Of a DNA stretch of 39,161 bases, positions 1-10,724 are shown piece after piece. The number at the start of each line of letters is the position of its first letter. The stretch's first letter is position 1. The stretch is taken from contig QXVZ01033563.1 in NCBI GenBank assembly GCA_008931825.1, forward strand, positions 1 to 39,161, written 5' to 3'. The translations under genes were made by a program, and so were the position numbers. Origin of the DNA: Phallusia fumigata. Lineage: Eukaryota; Chordata; Ascidiacea; Phlebobranchia; Ascidiidae. Under the pieces are notes generated by a model, which did not search any database, was not told the DNA's origin, and was given only the letters and a program-made list of their open reading frames with translations.

Positions 1-1295
1 GAAAGCAAAATGTTCGTGTTCGCGTTCACGCGGTAGTAGCTTCGCACTTAACGCGCAAGGGCAGATAGAGAGAAACTTGGGATTCAACTTTAGTTTCGGG
101 ATCTGTTGCTTATTTTTAAACCCGGACGCTACTTAACAGCGAAATTAATATTCGTGCTACAATAACAAGTTAGGTCAAATGAAAACCGCTAAACTAATAA
201 CGGGATCACTCAATCGCCTGAAATCACTTGCTTTAATTGGCTTCAGAACATTACATTCGGAACGAAAAACTTAAACAAAAAGTGAAAAATACATTTCCCA
301 TACTCAACCAAATCATTTCTTACATTATACCAAAGATAATTTCTCTGTGGAAATCTTCGCCTTAAAAACATAATTTAAACCCTGTACACACACTAAACAG
401 TAAGTTGAACCGCAGTAACATTTTGCCGATCCGCAGCCAACCGGACTACAAACTCTAAATGCCGATTTTCAACGCAGTTTCAGGGATACGCTAAAAACTA
501 ACAATAAGGATTCAATCTATTAACTCGCCAAATATATACTAACATGCTAATGTGTTGTGGAGACTACTGTAAATGAAAGCAGGGTTATTGCAACGCGCCT
601 CCATATGGAGTGTAATATAGGAAACGTATTTTGGCTTCATCACGCAATCAATGCTTGACTTTTGTGAATTGAATGGCTGGTAAACATTGCGTGCGAATCA
701 AACCAGACACAAAACCTTCTTTCAAATAATTCACGGTGGCTAATTACTGTGGGCATGAAAACACCTTCAAGCACGAACTACGACGACCTAAACAAGACTG
801 CAACAGGAATATTGAATTTTGACTTGCTTCGAATTTGAACAACGATGACAAGGCATGAGACTAAAATGCTATAAAACTTACCCAACAATGCTCTCTGATG
901 TTTGATGAGTTTCGTTTGATTGTTCACTACTTTCCTCCTCCCTCCAATGTCTATTAATCACCAACAAGAATAGGTTAAAACACGGCTCGCATGCGGATTT
1001 GATAAGCTTCGTTAATGTGAGAAAACGGGGCCCTATATATGCCATAACGTTCAATGGCGGCGACATATTAACGCTCCTTATTCTGTTTGATATATTCTGA
1101 GATTTAGGATGAAGGTGCAAGCAAAATACATCGTCTGCAAAACTATTTTGCAACACTCAAACTATCTTTACGTGCTGTTTTCGATATCATTAAAACGTAA
1201 ATCCCTTTTTGCCCACAAGAAATGTATCCAATACCGGACCTACAGATGCAACAGAAAGTTACCACTGTTCAATGGGTAATATATAGCCCACTTAC
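1..1295. other. No supported gene; probable intron or intergenic DNA
   Basis: No reading frame here has recognisable protein features. If the exon at 1296-1417 is real, this stretch is its first intron and the next exon lies beyond the left edge. A 92-codon minus-strand frame at 878-1156 has a good donor-like site (GTAAGT at 881-876) but no pyrimidine-rich acceptor and no recognisable domain. Confidence 0.5.
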
Positions 1296-1417
1296 TTAAA
1301 GGCTTGCTCACTTCGCCTGTCGATCCAAGTGTTTGCATTTTGATAATCCCAAGCTACAAAGAGCAAACCAGCAGTAACCAAGCACATGAAAGCAATCCAC
1401 AGTTTTGCTCGTTTCAT
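1296..1417 (-). CDS. Probable first exon of a type II (signal-anchor) membrane protein, partial
   Basis: The minus strand has an ATG at 1417-1415 followed by 40 codons and two bases, then a clean GTAAGT donor at 1295-1290, so the exon ends in phase 2. The peptide starts with a short basic tail (MKRAK), followed by a single hydrophobic segment at about residues 6-24 and then a polar stretch. This is the layout of Golgi glycosyltransferases. The two fucosyltransferase genes further right have first exons of the same form (tail, anchor, stem, phase-2 donor right after the stem), so this may be a third family member. No fucosyltransferase catalytic exon is visible left of it, so identity is inference; any type II membrane protein would fit. 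There is no EST-type support. Confidence 0.45.
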
Positions 1418-3651
1418 AATTAGTGTGACGATTTCAAGTTGTACTATTACGTTTACTATCACCACCCCCCGACAATTTTCTAAGCAACAAACAGGTTTAT
1501 TCGTTCGAGGCAGTGTATAGCATCTAAATAATTATAAATAAGCTAAGTTAAATGGTAACACTGATAAATGATTGCAGGATTTCCAGGAAGTACATTAATC
1601 AGGCAAGAGCTGCAAATACGAAATAGCTGAGATGGGACCAGACCATAACACCAAAATGTACGAAGTAAAAGCCTCACGACATGCACAGGGAATATAAGAC
1701 GCGGAAAATCAAATGCAAGCTTCCATTTGACCTGCCCTTTTCATGCTTAGGTAGGGTTGCCAACCGTCCTTTATTTGAAAGGACAATCATTTATTCAGCT
1801 CTTTTTGTCCTTGTCCTTTATTGAGATTTGAAATAACACTATTGGTCCTTCGTATTAAAATAGTTTTGACTTGTGGTTGAATTTTTTAACTGCGACTCGA
1901 TGGACGAAAGCAAATCTAGCATATTATACAAGGCAGTGATGATCGAGGCTCTTTACAAAATCGAGCCATAATTTGTTATGAAAGAAATCTATGTGAGAAA
2001 ACTTGTAATAGTAGTGCCAACATTTTATGTCATCATCAGATTGAAATATTAATTGAAAGGGTGTTTTCGACACGCGATAAGATACCAATCAAGTTTTTGT
2101 CCTTTATTGTAGCTTAACAGAGTTAGGTGGTGTACCAAACTTATCGAACGTCAAAGTGAGACAATCTTAAAGACGAAGGCCAAACTTAGCCGTGGGGAGA
2201 TATTTTTTTTCATGTCCATTAACCGCATCTTTCATTCATTTCAACTGACGCATTTCTTTGCCAGTCTAAATAAATCGGGCTATCGTACTATTGGTTACAG
2301 GTCTAGCCAACTATATCGCCGCTTTAGCTGAGGTTCAGCTGGTAAATCTGTATAGAAACATACCAGTCTGACTATCTAATGATCACACATAAATACCACC
2401 ACAACACAACCTTCATCTACTCGCACCGACATATTCTCTTAACAGGTGGTTGCTGTGCTGCGTATATTATGTACATTAGAAAAATCAGCGATAGGGTAAA
2501 CGCTTGTCATAGTTGTAAACAGGAAATTCATCATTCATTCATGCACACTAGTAACCGTTCTGAAAAAAGGTGACGTAGTCTATGAATTCAAAACTGCCTA
2601 CCACCTGTTGAGAAGATATGACGGTGCGAGCAGCTCTAAAGGGTAGTATTTCTTTTCATGCGTTTAATAAACTCTATGGTGCACTAAAATAGTCCTAAGC
2701 TATTCACAGCAACCGTATGTAGAAGGCCAGGAAAATAGTTGGCTGTTATAGAATAGTTGTTTCGAATCTAAAACATCCAACCTTCCTGGGATTTAAGCCA
2801 GGGGGAGAAGAAAACGACAAATATAATTGTAAGCAACAATTCAACGATAAAGAACAGGTCCAATACCTGTATTGCATTGGTTTTTTAATTGCCTTGATAT
2901 TTTATAACGATTGTTTCACAACAATAAACGTTTGGTACCAACACACAAGTAATCGGTGGCCGTGTAAAAAGGGCGTGGTCAGTTCTTGATGTGGAACTAA
3001 AAAAAAGGAAAAGCTAGAAGTGTGACTTTTACCATATTGCCATTCTACATACACAGTCAATAGATTTAAAAATTCGTGCTATAAAATCATGACACAATAT
3101 TTTACACTAATTAATCTTAAAAAAAATTAAACTCATTGACATAATTCGTCTGGTTTGAATCCCCCTTAACTGTTTCTGCAGGCAAAGGGGCATGGGTCCC
3201 CACACCTAATAATATTTTTTTGTTTTGAACTAAAAACGTTTACCTTTTCCGCTTCAAATATGTTTAAAACCGATAAACGTTACGAAAGTTTTGCCAAATT
3301 GTTCTTGGATTTGCATCAAAAACCAATTAGAAAAACCTTCTTGACACACGCTCTTTGACAGACGCTGTCGTTGTGGTTTACTGATTACCATTTTTGGTAT
3401 TGAATACCCCGCACAGGAAGAGCAGGCACAGGGCAATGCAGATTGCAGTGCGATCGGATTTCAATATTTACCGATTGGCTTTTCATTTTTCGTCAAACAA
3501 TATTTTTATATTAGCCAATCAAAGTTTTAATGTTCTTTGGTCGTATATCATTAATCGCCGTTTCGCTTCTTGATTTTTCAACATAATTTTTGTCAATGTT
3601 TACACACATTGCTTAAACGCCTAAATAGAATATTAAGTGCACCAGATAGAA
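1418..3651. other. Gene-free stretch with one lone hAT-like end
   Basis: No coding exon can be supported. At about 1753 there is a terminus-like sequence (AGGGTTGCCAACCGTCC) of the type seen at ends of hAT elements, followed by repeated GTCCTTTATT words up to about 2110. I could not find its partner end. The rest is AT-rich sequence without visible repeats. Confidence 0.5.
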
Positions 3652-3739
3652 CAGGGGTCGGCAACGATTTTCAAGCCGCGGGCGAATCCAAGAACAACAA
3701 TAATTTTTCACGTACAATTCCATTTCCCTACACGAGCGT
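3652..3739. mobile_element. Lone hAT-like terminus
   Basis: CAGGGGTCGGCAAC at 3652 resembles the 5' terminal inverted repeat of non-autonomous hAT elements. No matching inverted end was found in the next kilobase, so the element is truncated or the match is coincidental. It lies just left of the first unmerged allele pair. Confidence 0.3.
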
Positions 3740-4052
3740 AGAGTGTTTGTGAGGCAAAGACAGAAACCTAATGGAACAAAAACATTAATTCACATATGCC
3801 CTTAGATAAAGTTCGACACGGTGAATCATAGCTTTGTTCCCACTCAGGACAATTTTTATCATAGTAGGCAAATTGTAAGTGGCTGCGGCCAGATGACTAA
3901 TCAATTCCATGCAAATTGTTATGGTACCTTACATTATGTGGAAGGTTTAATCACAATACATACAGTAGATAATCTTCGCCTTATTCGTATAAAACTGGAC
4001 GTACGAATAATTTGTAATGGTTTTTTGTAACGGCCTATTTGGGATCTTCGCC
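3740..4052. repeat. Copy A of an allelic duplicate flanking an N
   Basis: This segment is nearly identical to 4551-4870, which begins right after the single N at 4550. Differences are scattered substitutions plus a 7-base indel (copy B has extra bases near 4779-4785). The pattern of two copies touching one N fits two haplotype contigs placed end to end rather than a biological tandem repeat. Confidence 0.8.
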
Positions 4053-4521
4053 AAATGCTCTTTATACATCGAACAAACCAGATTTTCTGTTTACAGCGGT
4101 GCATGCGTACACCAAACCACGTTCCAGTGACATGCTTATTCATACCAACTCCTTACAATTAGATACTTGCTTCACTACGTTGTGCTACACAATCTACACT
4201 ACACATTTTACAACATATTGTTACCACACGTATGACGTTATTTACTGTAAATCTTCAAAATATCGCCCAATGCTTTTGTAGTAACGAGGGCGTTATACTC
4301 ATACTGTAAGGTTATACACATACTGTATTAATTCATACCAACGGACTGTATCAAGTTCGTTTGTTTGAAAGAATTCTGTCACCATCGGGTTGATAATGTT
4401 CAAACAAGGAGATGTTTACGATTAACCCCAATATTACACAACGTGTGGTCTGACCAAAGGTCTTGTGATAAACCGGTTCTTTACCTATTTCCAATAAATT
4501 TTTCAGTCCAATCGAATTCGC
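4053..4521. other. 469-base segment present in one haplotype only
   Basis: In copy A, the shared sequence ending GATCTTCGCC is followed by 469 bases before ATCGAGGTTTACTGG resumes at 4522. In copy B the same two flanks are joined directly at 4870/4871. It is therefore an insertion or deletion polymorphism. No clear terminal inverted repeat is visible; TTCGC occurs at both borders and could be microhomology or a damaged target duplication. No coding content is recognised. Confidence 0.7.
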
Positions 4522-4550
4522 ATCGAGGTTTACTGGAATGTCGATCGTGN

Positions 4551-4898
4551 AGAGTGTTTGTGAGGCAAAGACAGAAACCTAATGGAACAAAAACATTGAT
4601 TCACATGTGCCCTCAGATAAAGTTCGACACGGTGAATCATAGCTTTGTTCCCACTCAGGACAATTTCTATCATAGTAGGCAAATTGTAAGGGGCTGCGGC
4701 CAGATGACTAATCTATTCTATGCAAATTATTATGGTACCTTACATTATGTGGAAGGTTTAATCACAATACATGCAGTAAACCTCAGATAATCTTCGCCTT
4801 ATTCATATAAAGCTGGACGTACGAATAATTTGTGATGGTTTTTTGTAACGGCCTATTTGGGATCTTCGCCATCGAGGTTTACTGGAATGTCGATCGTG
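4551..4898. repeat. Copy B of the allelic duplicate, short allele
   Basis: Bases 4551-4870 match 3740-4052, and 4871-4898 match 4522-4549. The copy lacks the 469-base segment. After 4898 the sequence is single-copy again. Reading frames that run across the N (for example 4365-4790) are artefacts of the join. Confidence 0.8.
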
Positions 4899-6168
4899 AA
4901 ATATATTTATCAATTTAAACTTTCCATTGCCCTTGTGGGCCACTGCACTGAAGCCAGGTCAGGCAGTTTCAATTGCAAGGCGCCACTCGCCATCGAATTT
5001 CAGCAACTGTTTCAGAATTTTTTTATCATGTGGTTTCGCATTTATTATGTGGTTGCAGCCAGGCGCTCTTACACAACAAATGTTAGTGCGCTACGCAACT
5101 ATGTACAGGTCCATGGATATGCAGAACCATCAAACATCGTGTGTTTGCTATTTATTAACATTAATCCACCCAACGAACCACAATTTGAACTCCATGGGTT
5201 ATTTTGTATGCTGGTTTCCCCATCCAAACCCTTACCAAACAAGTGGCTTCATTATTTCCAGTCATTAAACCAGGTGCAAATCAGAGCCATCAATGTAGAC
5301 GCCCAATCGGCGTGTCGAACCTAGCAGGGTACGTAATGATAATGCTAGGGACAAAAATCACACCGCAAGCTTTAGGATGTAAGTCATGTGGGTTCAGTCA
5401 ACTACCAGTAAGACCAACGACACAATCTGATTTAAAACTGTCTAAGAAATGGATATTACCCTCTTTCTCTGCACCAACAACTGTAGTTTTCTGTGTCCAG
5501 TAAGAACAAAATGTGCGCAAGACAAACCAACTCTTCCCCTTCACTGCTAGTGACTTCTACCGTAGTACTGCACTTGAAACAAAAGGAAGTGCTTCAATCT
5601 CGTTGACGCCTTGTTACAAAGGGCCAGCCAAGCAACAACAACATTGCAAAAGTTCGAAAGTCCAAATAATACTAACTAACAAAAGGAAGTGAGGCTGTTG
5701 CCTGATCCCACAGGTTGTATACCACCTATACCAGCGCAAGCACCCAAGCGTTGCATTTCGTTATGCCTGGGTAACCCACATGGTTTCCCCTTCTACCCCT
5801 CCTTTAAGTTTTACTTAAAAACGGTTTTCAACAAGACAGCATTTTTGTAAGAGCATGGCACCCAAATTATTTCATTTTACAACCATTGCCGAAACGTCAA
5901 GTTTTAGCCTATGTAGCATACTATCTGACAGTGACACACAATCAGTGGTTGCTTTACATACGTCGTTGACTGACAAATCAATTGAATACCACGCAAAATT
6001 TGCATTTGAGAAATCACCGCAGAACAGTGCGACTCTTCGACATGTTGCGTCACTTATGACGTCGAACTTGAAAAAGTTTGCCGAAAAATCCTAAAACAGT
6101 CATCGAAAATTGGCTTGTACAGTATATCTTGCTACATTAAAACCTAACATCAGCTTATCACTTGTAAC
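4899..6168. other. No supported gene
   Basis: Several open frames of 80-155 codons occur on the plus strand (4857-5324, 5204-5503, 5855-6094). They overlap each other in different frames, start inside or beside the haplotype repeat, and show no domain, signal peptide or splice context that I recognise. I see no repeats or RNA genes here. Confidence 0.5.
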
Positions 6169-6606
6169 CAGGGTTACCACCGACCTGGAACCAAAATAAT
6201 GACGACTGAAAAAGTATCATGTGTTTATGTCACTACAGACATCGCAGTGTACAGAACACCGACCCTTCAAGCATCATTTGACTTTATCTAATACCTTTTC
6301 GTACTTGTTACAAAAAATATGTTTGCGTTTGCTAATTTTCTTTCCTGGGCTATGATAATTGCCTAACCTGGACTACAAAATTAGCCTTTCTTACTAACCT
6401 AGCTGGGTTGCGGTGCTGAAAACATGTCACAAAGCATGGTGACAAAACATCTATGACGAGATTTTTTTATTTAACATTGTTAAAGCTAAGGCAAAGTAAG
6501 GACAAGAGTTAAGAATAAGGCAATTTTTTGAAAATAGGGAGAACAATATTTTCTAGGACGTTGTTCTTTATAAAGTAAGGACAAACCTTACGATATGGTA
6601 ACTATG
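6169..6606. mobile_element. Degraded hAT-like non-autonomous element, family 1 copy 1
   Basis: It begins CAGGGTTACCAC and ends in a decayed inverted version (ACGATATGGTAACTATG). The interior shares words with the better preserved copy at 6890-7420, for example ATGTCACAAAGC followed by GGT and CAAAACATCTA, and the AAGGACAA motifs near the right end. It has no coding potential. Confidence 0.55.
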
Positions 6607-6889
6607 CTTATGGGTTCAAAGAAATAAAATAAGGAATCGGGGGTTTTCTGTCGAAATGCTAAACCACAACAAGAAACCACAGTCCAACTGGCAACTACCA
6701 ACTAGTATATAGTACCAGGATTGCAAAAGAAACACTCCAAGTGGCAGTAGCCTATATAGCCAATGATTTCCGCCTTAAACGCGAAAAAATTTATTGAACT
6801 GCGTTTGGACGTTTTCAAAGCAACAACACCATATGGACACAATTGTTATAAATGTCTTAGCAAATTTAGTCTATCTTTCACATATCAGG

Positions 6890-7420
6890 CAGGGTTACCA
6901 ACGATCTGATACCAAAAATAGAGACGACTGGAAAAAATATACGATTTACCACAACTGAGAATGCTTCTTAGTGTACGAAGCACTTAATTACTGTTCAGGC
7001 TTCATTTACTTCTAACGAATTCTTTCCTGTTCTCGTCACGGAAATTGTTTTTGCTAGCTAATTTTCCCTTAGTTTAAGATAAATGGAAATTGTTTTTGAT
7101 AGCTAATTTTCCCTTAGTTTAAGATAAATGCCAAAATTCCCTTCAAAAAATAACCTTTCTGACAAACTTAGCAAGCTTAAGTGCCTTAATTTGTGTTGTG
7201 AATCAGATTATGTTTGTTTGATGATGTCACAAAGCGTGGTAGCAAAACATCTACTATGAGATTAAAAGGGTTTCCATTTAATGCTGTTAAAACTAAGACC
7301 AAATGAGGTCGAAAGTCAAAAATAAGGACATTTCTTAGAAATACGGACAATACTATTTTATAAGACGTTGGTGTTCAGAACAAGGAAAAATCTTAGAATA
7401 AGGACGATTTGGTAACCCTG
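6890..7420. mobile_element. hAT-like MITE, family 1 copy 2
   Basis: The left end CAGGGTTACCAA and the right end TTGGTAACCCTG form a perfect 12-base terminal inverted repeat (15 bases if the adjoining AGG/CCT is counted). Length is 531 bases with no transposase frame, so it is non-autonomous. The 8-base flanks (ATATCAGG and CCTATAGG) are not a clean target duplication. A 45-base tandem duplication lies inside it. Confidence 0.7.
7040..7129. repeat. 45-base perfect-register tandem duplication
   Basis: Two 45-base units at 7040-7084 and 7085-7129, each starting GGAAATTGTTTTTG, differ at one position (C versus A). It lies inside the hAT-like element at 6890-7420 and is absent from the related copy at 6169-6606, so it arose after the copies separated. 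Confidence 0.85.
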
Positions 7421-7429
7421 CCTATAGGT

Positions 7430-8294
7430 CTGGGGTGTCCAAAATGCGGCCCCCAACGGCATCTCACGTGGCCCGCGACTGCGGTTTTAAATTGTGTTAC
7501 TCATGGCCCGCCAAAGTTTGGATTAAGCTTTTGGGTAGAAGCGACTTCGACATCACGCAAAAAGCTTTTCGTGGAACTTTATTAACCGGCAAAAAGCAAG
7601 AGTACATGGTACTAAGGCAACACAAATTCCTTAAGACTGATTGAATCAGGGGTCTCAAACACGAGGCCCGCGGGCCGCATGCGGCGCCCACGTCTTTTTG
7701 TGCGGCCCGCGAAGCATTTTGAAAGTTCAAGTGGTTTGTTTCACTTGCCGATTAAAGTGCCTCGCCAGCGAGTCAACATCATACATTTGTTTCAAAGAAC
7801 AAATAGCTAGAAATAGATGCAAGATTTTGAGAAAGAAAGGTGTACTAGCCCTAACTGATATAAACAACTGTTGTGATTGTTGCGTCACTGAAGTGCCATT
7901 GTCCCTTTGTAAATCTATTAACATGGCGGCTCCACAGCTGATTCTTTCACTTTGCTATATTTTTGTTTGTCATCTTGTTTTGGTCTACCGGTATTAAAGA
8001 AGCGTAATAGCTGTATCCAGCAAATTTAAAACGCAGTGCAAATAACTTAAGCGCAGTAATATATTAATAAAAGAGTACTGATGAAAGATTGCAAAATTTT
8101 GCAAAATTACCGCAACAAAACTTTCCGAGATTTTATTTGACCCGCGAAGACATTTGAGTTTGAGACACCTGGGTTAGATCGTGGTGCAGGCGTGCATTTG
8201 CGCACTAATTTTATGATTAAAAACTTTAAATTGGACAGCGGGCGTCTTTAACCTGATTGAAATTGCCCTTGTTAAAAAAGTTTGGCCATCCCTG
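7430..8294. mobile_element. Outer hAT-like element, interrupted
   Basis: The left end CTGGGGTGTCCAAA and the right end TTTGGCCATCCCTG (inverted: CAGGGATGGCCAAA) are imperfect hAT-type terminal repeats. A second element (7647-8171) is nested inside; removing it leaves about 340 bases, typical of a MITE. GCGGCCC/GGCCCGC motifs near the left end are common in such elements. The 8-base flanks (CTATAGGT and CCATAGAC) match at five of eight positions. Confidence 0.5.
7647..8171. mobile_element. Inner hAT-like element nested in the outer one
   Basis: The left end is CAGGGGTCTCAAAC and the inverted right end is CAGGTGTCTCAAAC, 13 of 14 identical. Both are followed by GCCCGCG/CCCGCGAAG-type sequence, the usual subterminal motif of these elements. 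Length is 525 bases with no complete transposase. The flanking octamers GATTGAAT and GGTTAGAT agree at five of eight positions, so any target duplication has decayed. Confidence 0.65.
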
Positions 8295-8725
8295 CCATAG
8301 ACAAACATTTTAGATGAAAGTATAACTATAGGTATATGAAGTATGACAGAACTAGCAAAAAACAAACTGAATTGTCGAAAACGAAAATGTGGTCAGAACA
8401 GAAATGTGTTAATGAGAGGAAATAGGGTTAAGAACTACCGCTTTGAAACAAAAACTGCGCAATTACTTGGTTAAGTCGCATACCTTTTGTAACATAAAAA
8501 CGGCAGTTTATAACAGAACATGCTCGTGATTTGGTGTAATTTTCTTTGAAGCGAGGTTTTTCTCAACACCCTACAAATGCTAGTCGATCTGGCTGAGATA
8601 TTGGCCAAGTTTAACAAAACAAAAACATTAAGCCTCAAATTTACCAACATACAGCAGTGGTGGGCAAGCGCTTGGTCGACTGAGGCGCTCGACCCACATA
8701 CAGACATAAAAAAGCTAGGGTACAG

Positions 8726-9688
8726 TAGGGTTGCTAGATAAAAACCGCAGAAAAGCGCCAAAACCTCCACAAAAAGCGCCAAACACAACAAACCAGGGTC
8801 AAACCAAACATTTTTAACGCCAAACAAATGTTACAAAACTAGCAAAAAAACGTGTGTTGTATAGCTAGGTGACACATAAACCGACGCCCCAAAACAACAT
8901 TTAACCAACCCCTGAAAGTCATAAAAGTAAATTCTAAAAAAACAACACCAGCAAGCGGCAGACAATTTTCCTGCTTTTCATTCCTGCAACAAATTTTCTC
9001 ATAACTTCATGTGCAATTAATGTAAATATATTTTCTTTAGTAGCCTCCAAAACCTAAACTAAACAGTGAAATATGGTAAAGGTTTCAAGTTTTGTCTCAC
9101 TGTAGAAACGAACTGAAACACACTAACGCGTTTTTGTGTTGTTGTAATATCAGTTGACTCGTCAACAATAAGAGCAAACCTTTTGTCACGACTGTTTTCA
9201 ATCACTTTACTTTCCAAGGAAAGCGAGATATTTTAACTAAACATTTACAAACCTGTCCACGAGCTACCAATATTTCACCTTAATGGGCAACTGAACAACT
9301 GGCGCAATGGCAGACTGCCATGTGCTGGTTTCCTCTTTCCTCTTTTTTAAAACCAATTAACCTCGCTGCACACCACTTCCGAAACAAACATTCAATTGTT
9401 ACAATAATTGGTGGAATAAGAGCATTTGTGACGCAAGCGTTCATTCAATAAAACAGAACTTCAAGTGAACCATTGTAATGTAATGAGCTAGCGGATTTTA
9501 TCCGGATCTTGTTGGGTAAAAAACATTAAGCTTTAACAAACAACTATTGGGCACACACAAAAGCGCTATTTTAAAAAAAGGCATGAAAAAATCCGCCAAA
9601 CCGCCAGTTCAATTTTTGGTGGCAGCCACTTCGAAAAAGCGCCAAATTTGTGGAATTTGGCTGCGAATACGCCAAATTGGCAACCCTG
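8726..9688. mobile_element. Degenerate hAT element carrying a transposase remnant
   Basis: The left end (AGGGTTGCTAGAT at 8727) and the inverted right end (AGGGTTGCCAATT) match at 10 of 13 bases. Both ends have the same subterminal AAAGCGCCAAA words on opposite strands. The interior holds a recognisable transposase fragment at 9059-9232. At about 960 bases it is too short for an intact hAT transposase of roughly 600 residues, so it is an internally deleted copy. Confidence 0.6.
9059..9232 (-). pseudogene. hAT-superfamily transposase fragment
   Basis: On the minus strand a 57-codon frame between two stops includes KRFALIVDESTDITTTQK, which matches the pattern of the DDE core around the first catalytic aspartate in hAT transposases of the DUF4371/ZMYM6-like group (F-x-L-I-x-D-E-S-T-D-I). 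It is bounded by a TAA upstream and a TAG downstream and has no start codon of its own, so it is a fossil. The enclosing inverted ends support the assignment. Confidence 0.7.
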
Positions 9689-9956
9689 GCGACATTATTG
9701 TTTCCACACAATTGCCATTCCGACGAAATCAAAAATACAGAAAAGGGTAAAAATTTTACGCATGATCGCGCGGAGTTCAGAAAATATTTCTATTGTTTGT
9801 TTGATATTTTTTGATCTAGTAATGCGACAACGCAGTATTTTTCAACTGATCTGAAAGCGGGCAAATTCACACAACAAATACGGATCTTCCAACGCAAAGA
9901 TTTTTCAAAAAACGTTTCGTGACGTCACAATCGGCGTTGTAAGGCATCATGAAAAT
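9689..9956. other. Short spacer without a gene
   Basis: Sequence between the hAT remnant and the repeat cluster. It contains a TGACGTCA octamer at 9920-9927 and no coding or repeat signal that I can support. Confidence 0.4.
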
Positions 9957-10110
9957 CGTTACAACATTCATCCATATGTCAATTTAGCGACTTTTCCGTA
10001 TCAAATAAAAACAGATTCCGCGTCTAATATTTTTCTATAAATTGGCACAGCTGTGCCCAAGAACAAGTAGTTTAATCTTGTGTCAATTCATTTTTGGTTT
10101 CAATCCGTGT
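9957..10110 (-). repeat. Inverted copy of the ~186-base repeat unit
   Basis: Read on the minus strand this segment has, in order, ACGGATTGAAACC, a GATTAAACTACTTG block, CCAATTTATAGAAAAATATTAG and AAAAGTCGCTAAAT. The same order occurs on the plus strand in the tandem array at 11310-11815. It is thus an inverted copy about 1.3 kb away. Confidence 0.7.
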
Positions 10111-10130
10111 TTGACAACGAAATAACCCTG

Positions 10131-10409
10131 TTGAGCGAATCGCATCGTTAAACTGATTCGTCGAAATCGAATATGTTACGTCACGCATTTAATTTGCCGA
10201 AACGCAAATTTACATGCCGAATCACATTCAAGGTTATTATCTTCCCCCAAAATGTGTTATCATTACATCATAGTTATAAACAAACGTAAGGCCGTATAGT
10301 TTTTTTATGTTTCTCCATTGTGAGCACGAAGACAAGTAGTTGGCAATCTACAAACCAGTTAAACTTCATGCGGTACTCTTCTGCAAGAGTTCTCGCAGAC
10401 TTATGAAAT
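10131..10409 (+). repeat. Direct duplicate, copy 1
   Basis: Shares long stretches in the same order with 10725-11000: GCCGAAACGCAAATTTACAT, CATTCAAGGTT, AACAAACGTAAGG, GCACGAAG-CAAG and CTACAAACC-GTT. Divergence is moderate, with many substitutions and small indels, so this is an old duplicate and not an assembly error. Confidence 0.75.
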
Positions 10410-10619
10410 AACTGCTGGTTCCTTTGAAAATTACCACCGTTTATTCTCAATAAGCTGCAGAAGCAGAGTTGTGTATTCTGTATCCCAGAGGGTTTTTTGC
10501 AAAAATTATTTATTAACTGCAGCGTCTTTAACTTAAAAAAAAACATCGCCGTGATATGGGGCGCAAAAGTCCACCAAGTTCTTCCAACTATTAGCCTTAT
10601 TTGCAAGTCTACGGACTGT

Positions 10620-10686
10620 TCTCACAAAATGCCTGTAAGCGTATTGACGCGGAAAGCGTGCTCACTTCAAACTACCTGTTTCAGGC
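10620..10686 (+). repeat. Displaced tail of direct duplicate, copy 1
   Basis: AAAATGCCTGTAAGCGTATT-ACGCGG-AAGCGTG and ACCTGTTTCAG recur at 10999-11065. In copy 1 this tail is separated from its body by about 210 bases (10410-10619) that copy 2 lacks. Confidence 0.7.
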
Positions 10687-10724
10687 GTGTTGGCAATCTC
10701 CAATACGCTTTGCTCTTTTTATTA

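Noticed and set aside
878..1156. 92-codon minus-strand frame with a good donor-like end
   Set aside because: The only phase-compatible acceptor (after CAAAATAG) lacks a pyrimidine tract, and the peptide has no recognisable domain, so I did not attach it to the exon at 1296-1417.
4365..4790. 141-codon open frame
   Set aside because: It crosses the N at 4550 and so joins two haplotype contigs; it is not a real frame.
4857..5503. Overlapping plus-strand frames of 99-155 codons
   Set aside because: They overlap in different frames, begin in repeat sequence, and contain no domain, signal peptide or splice pattern I recognise.
5855..6094. 79-codon plus-strand frame starting MAPKLF
   Set aside because: Short, isolated between repeats, and without recognisable features; possible but unsupported.
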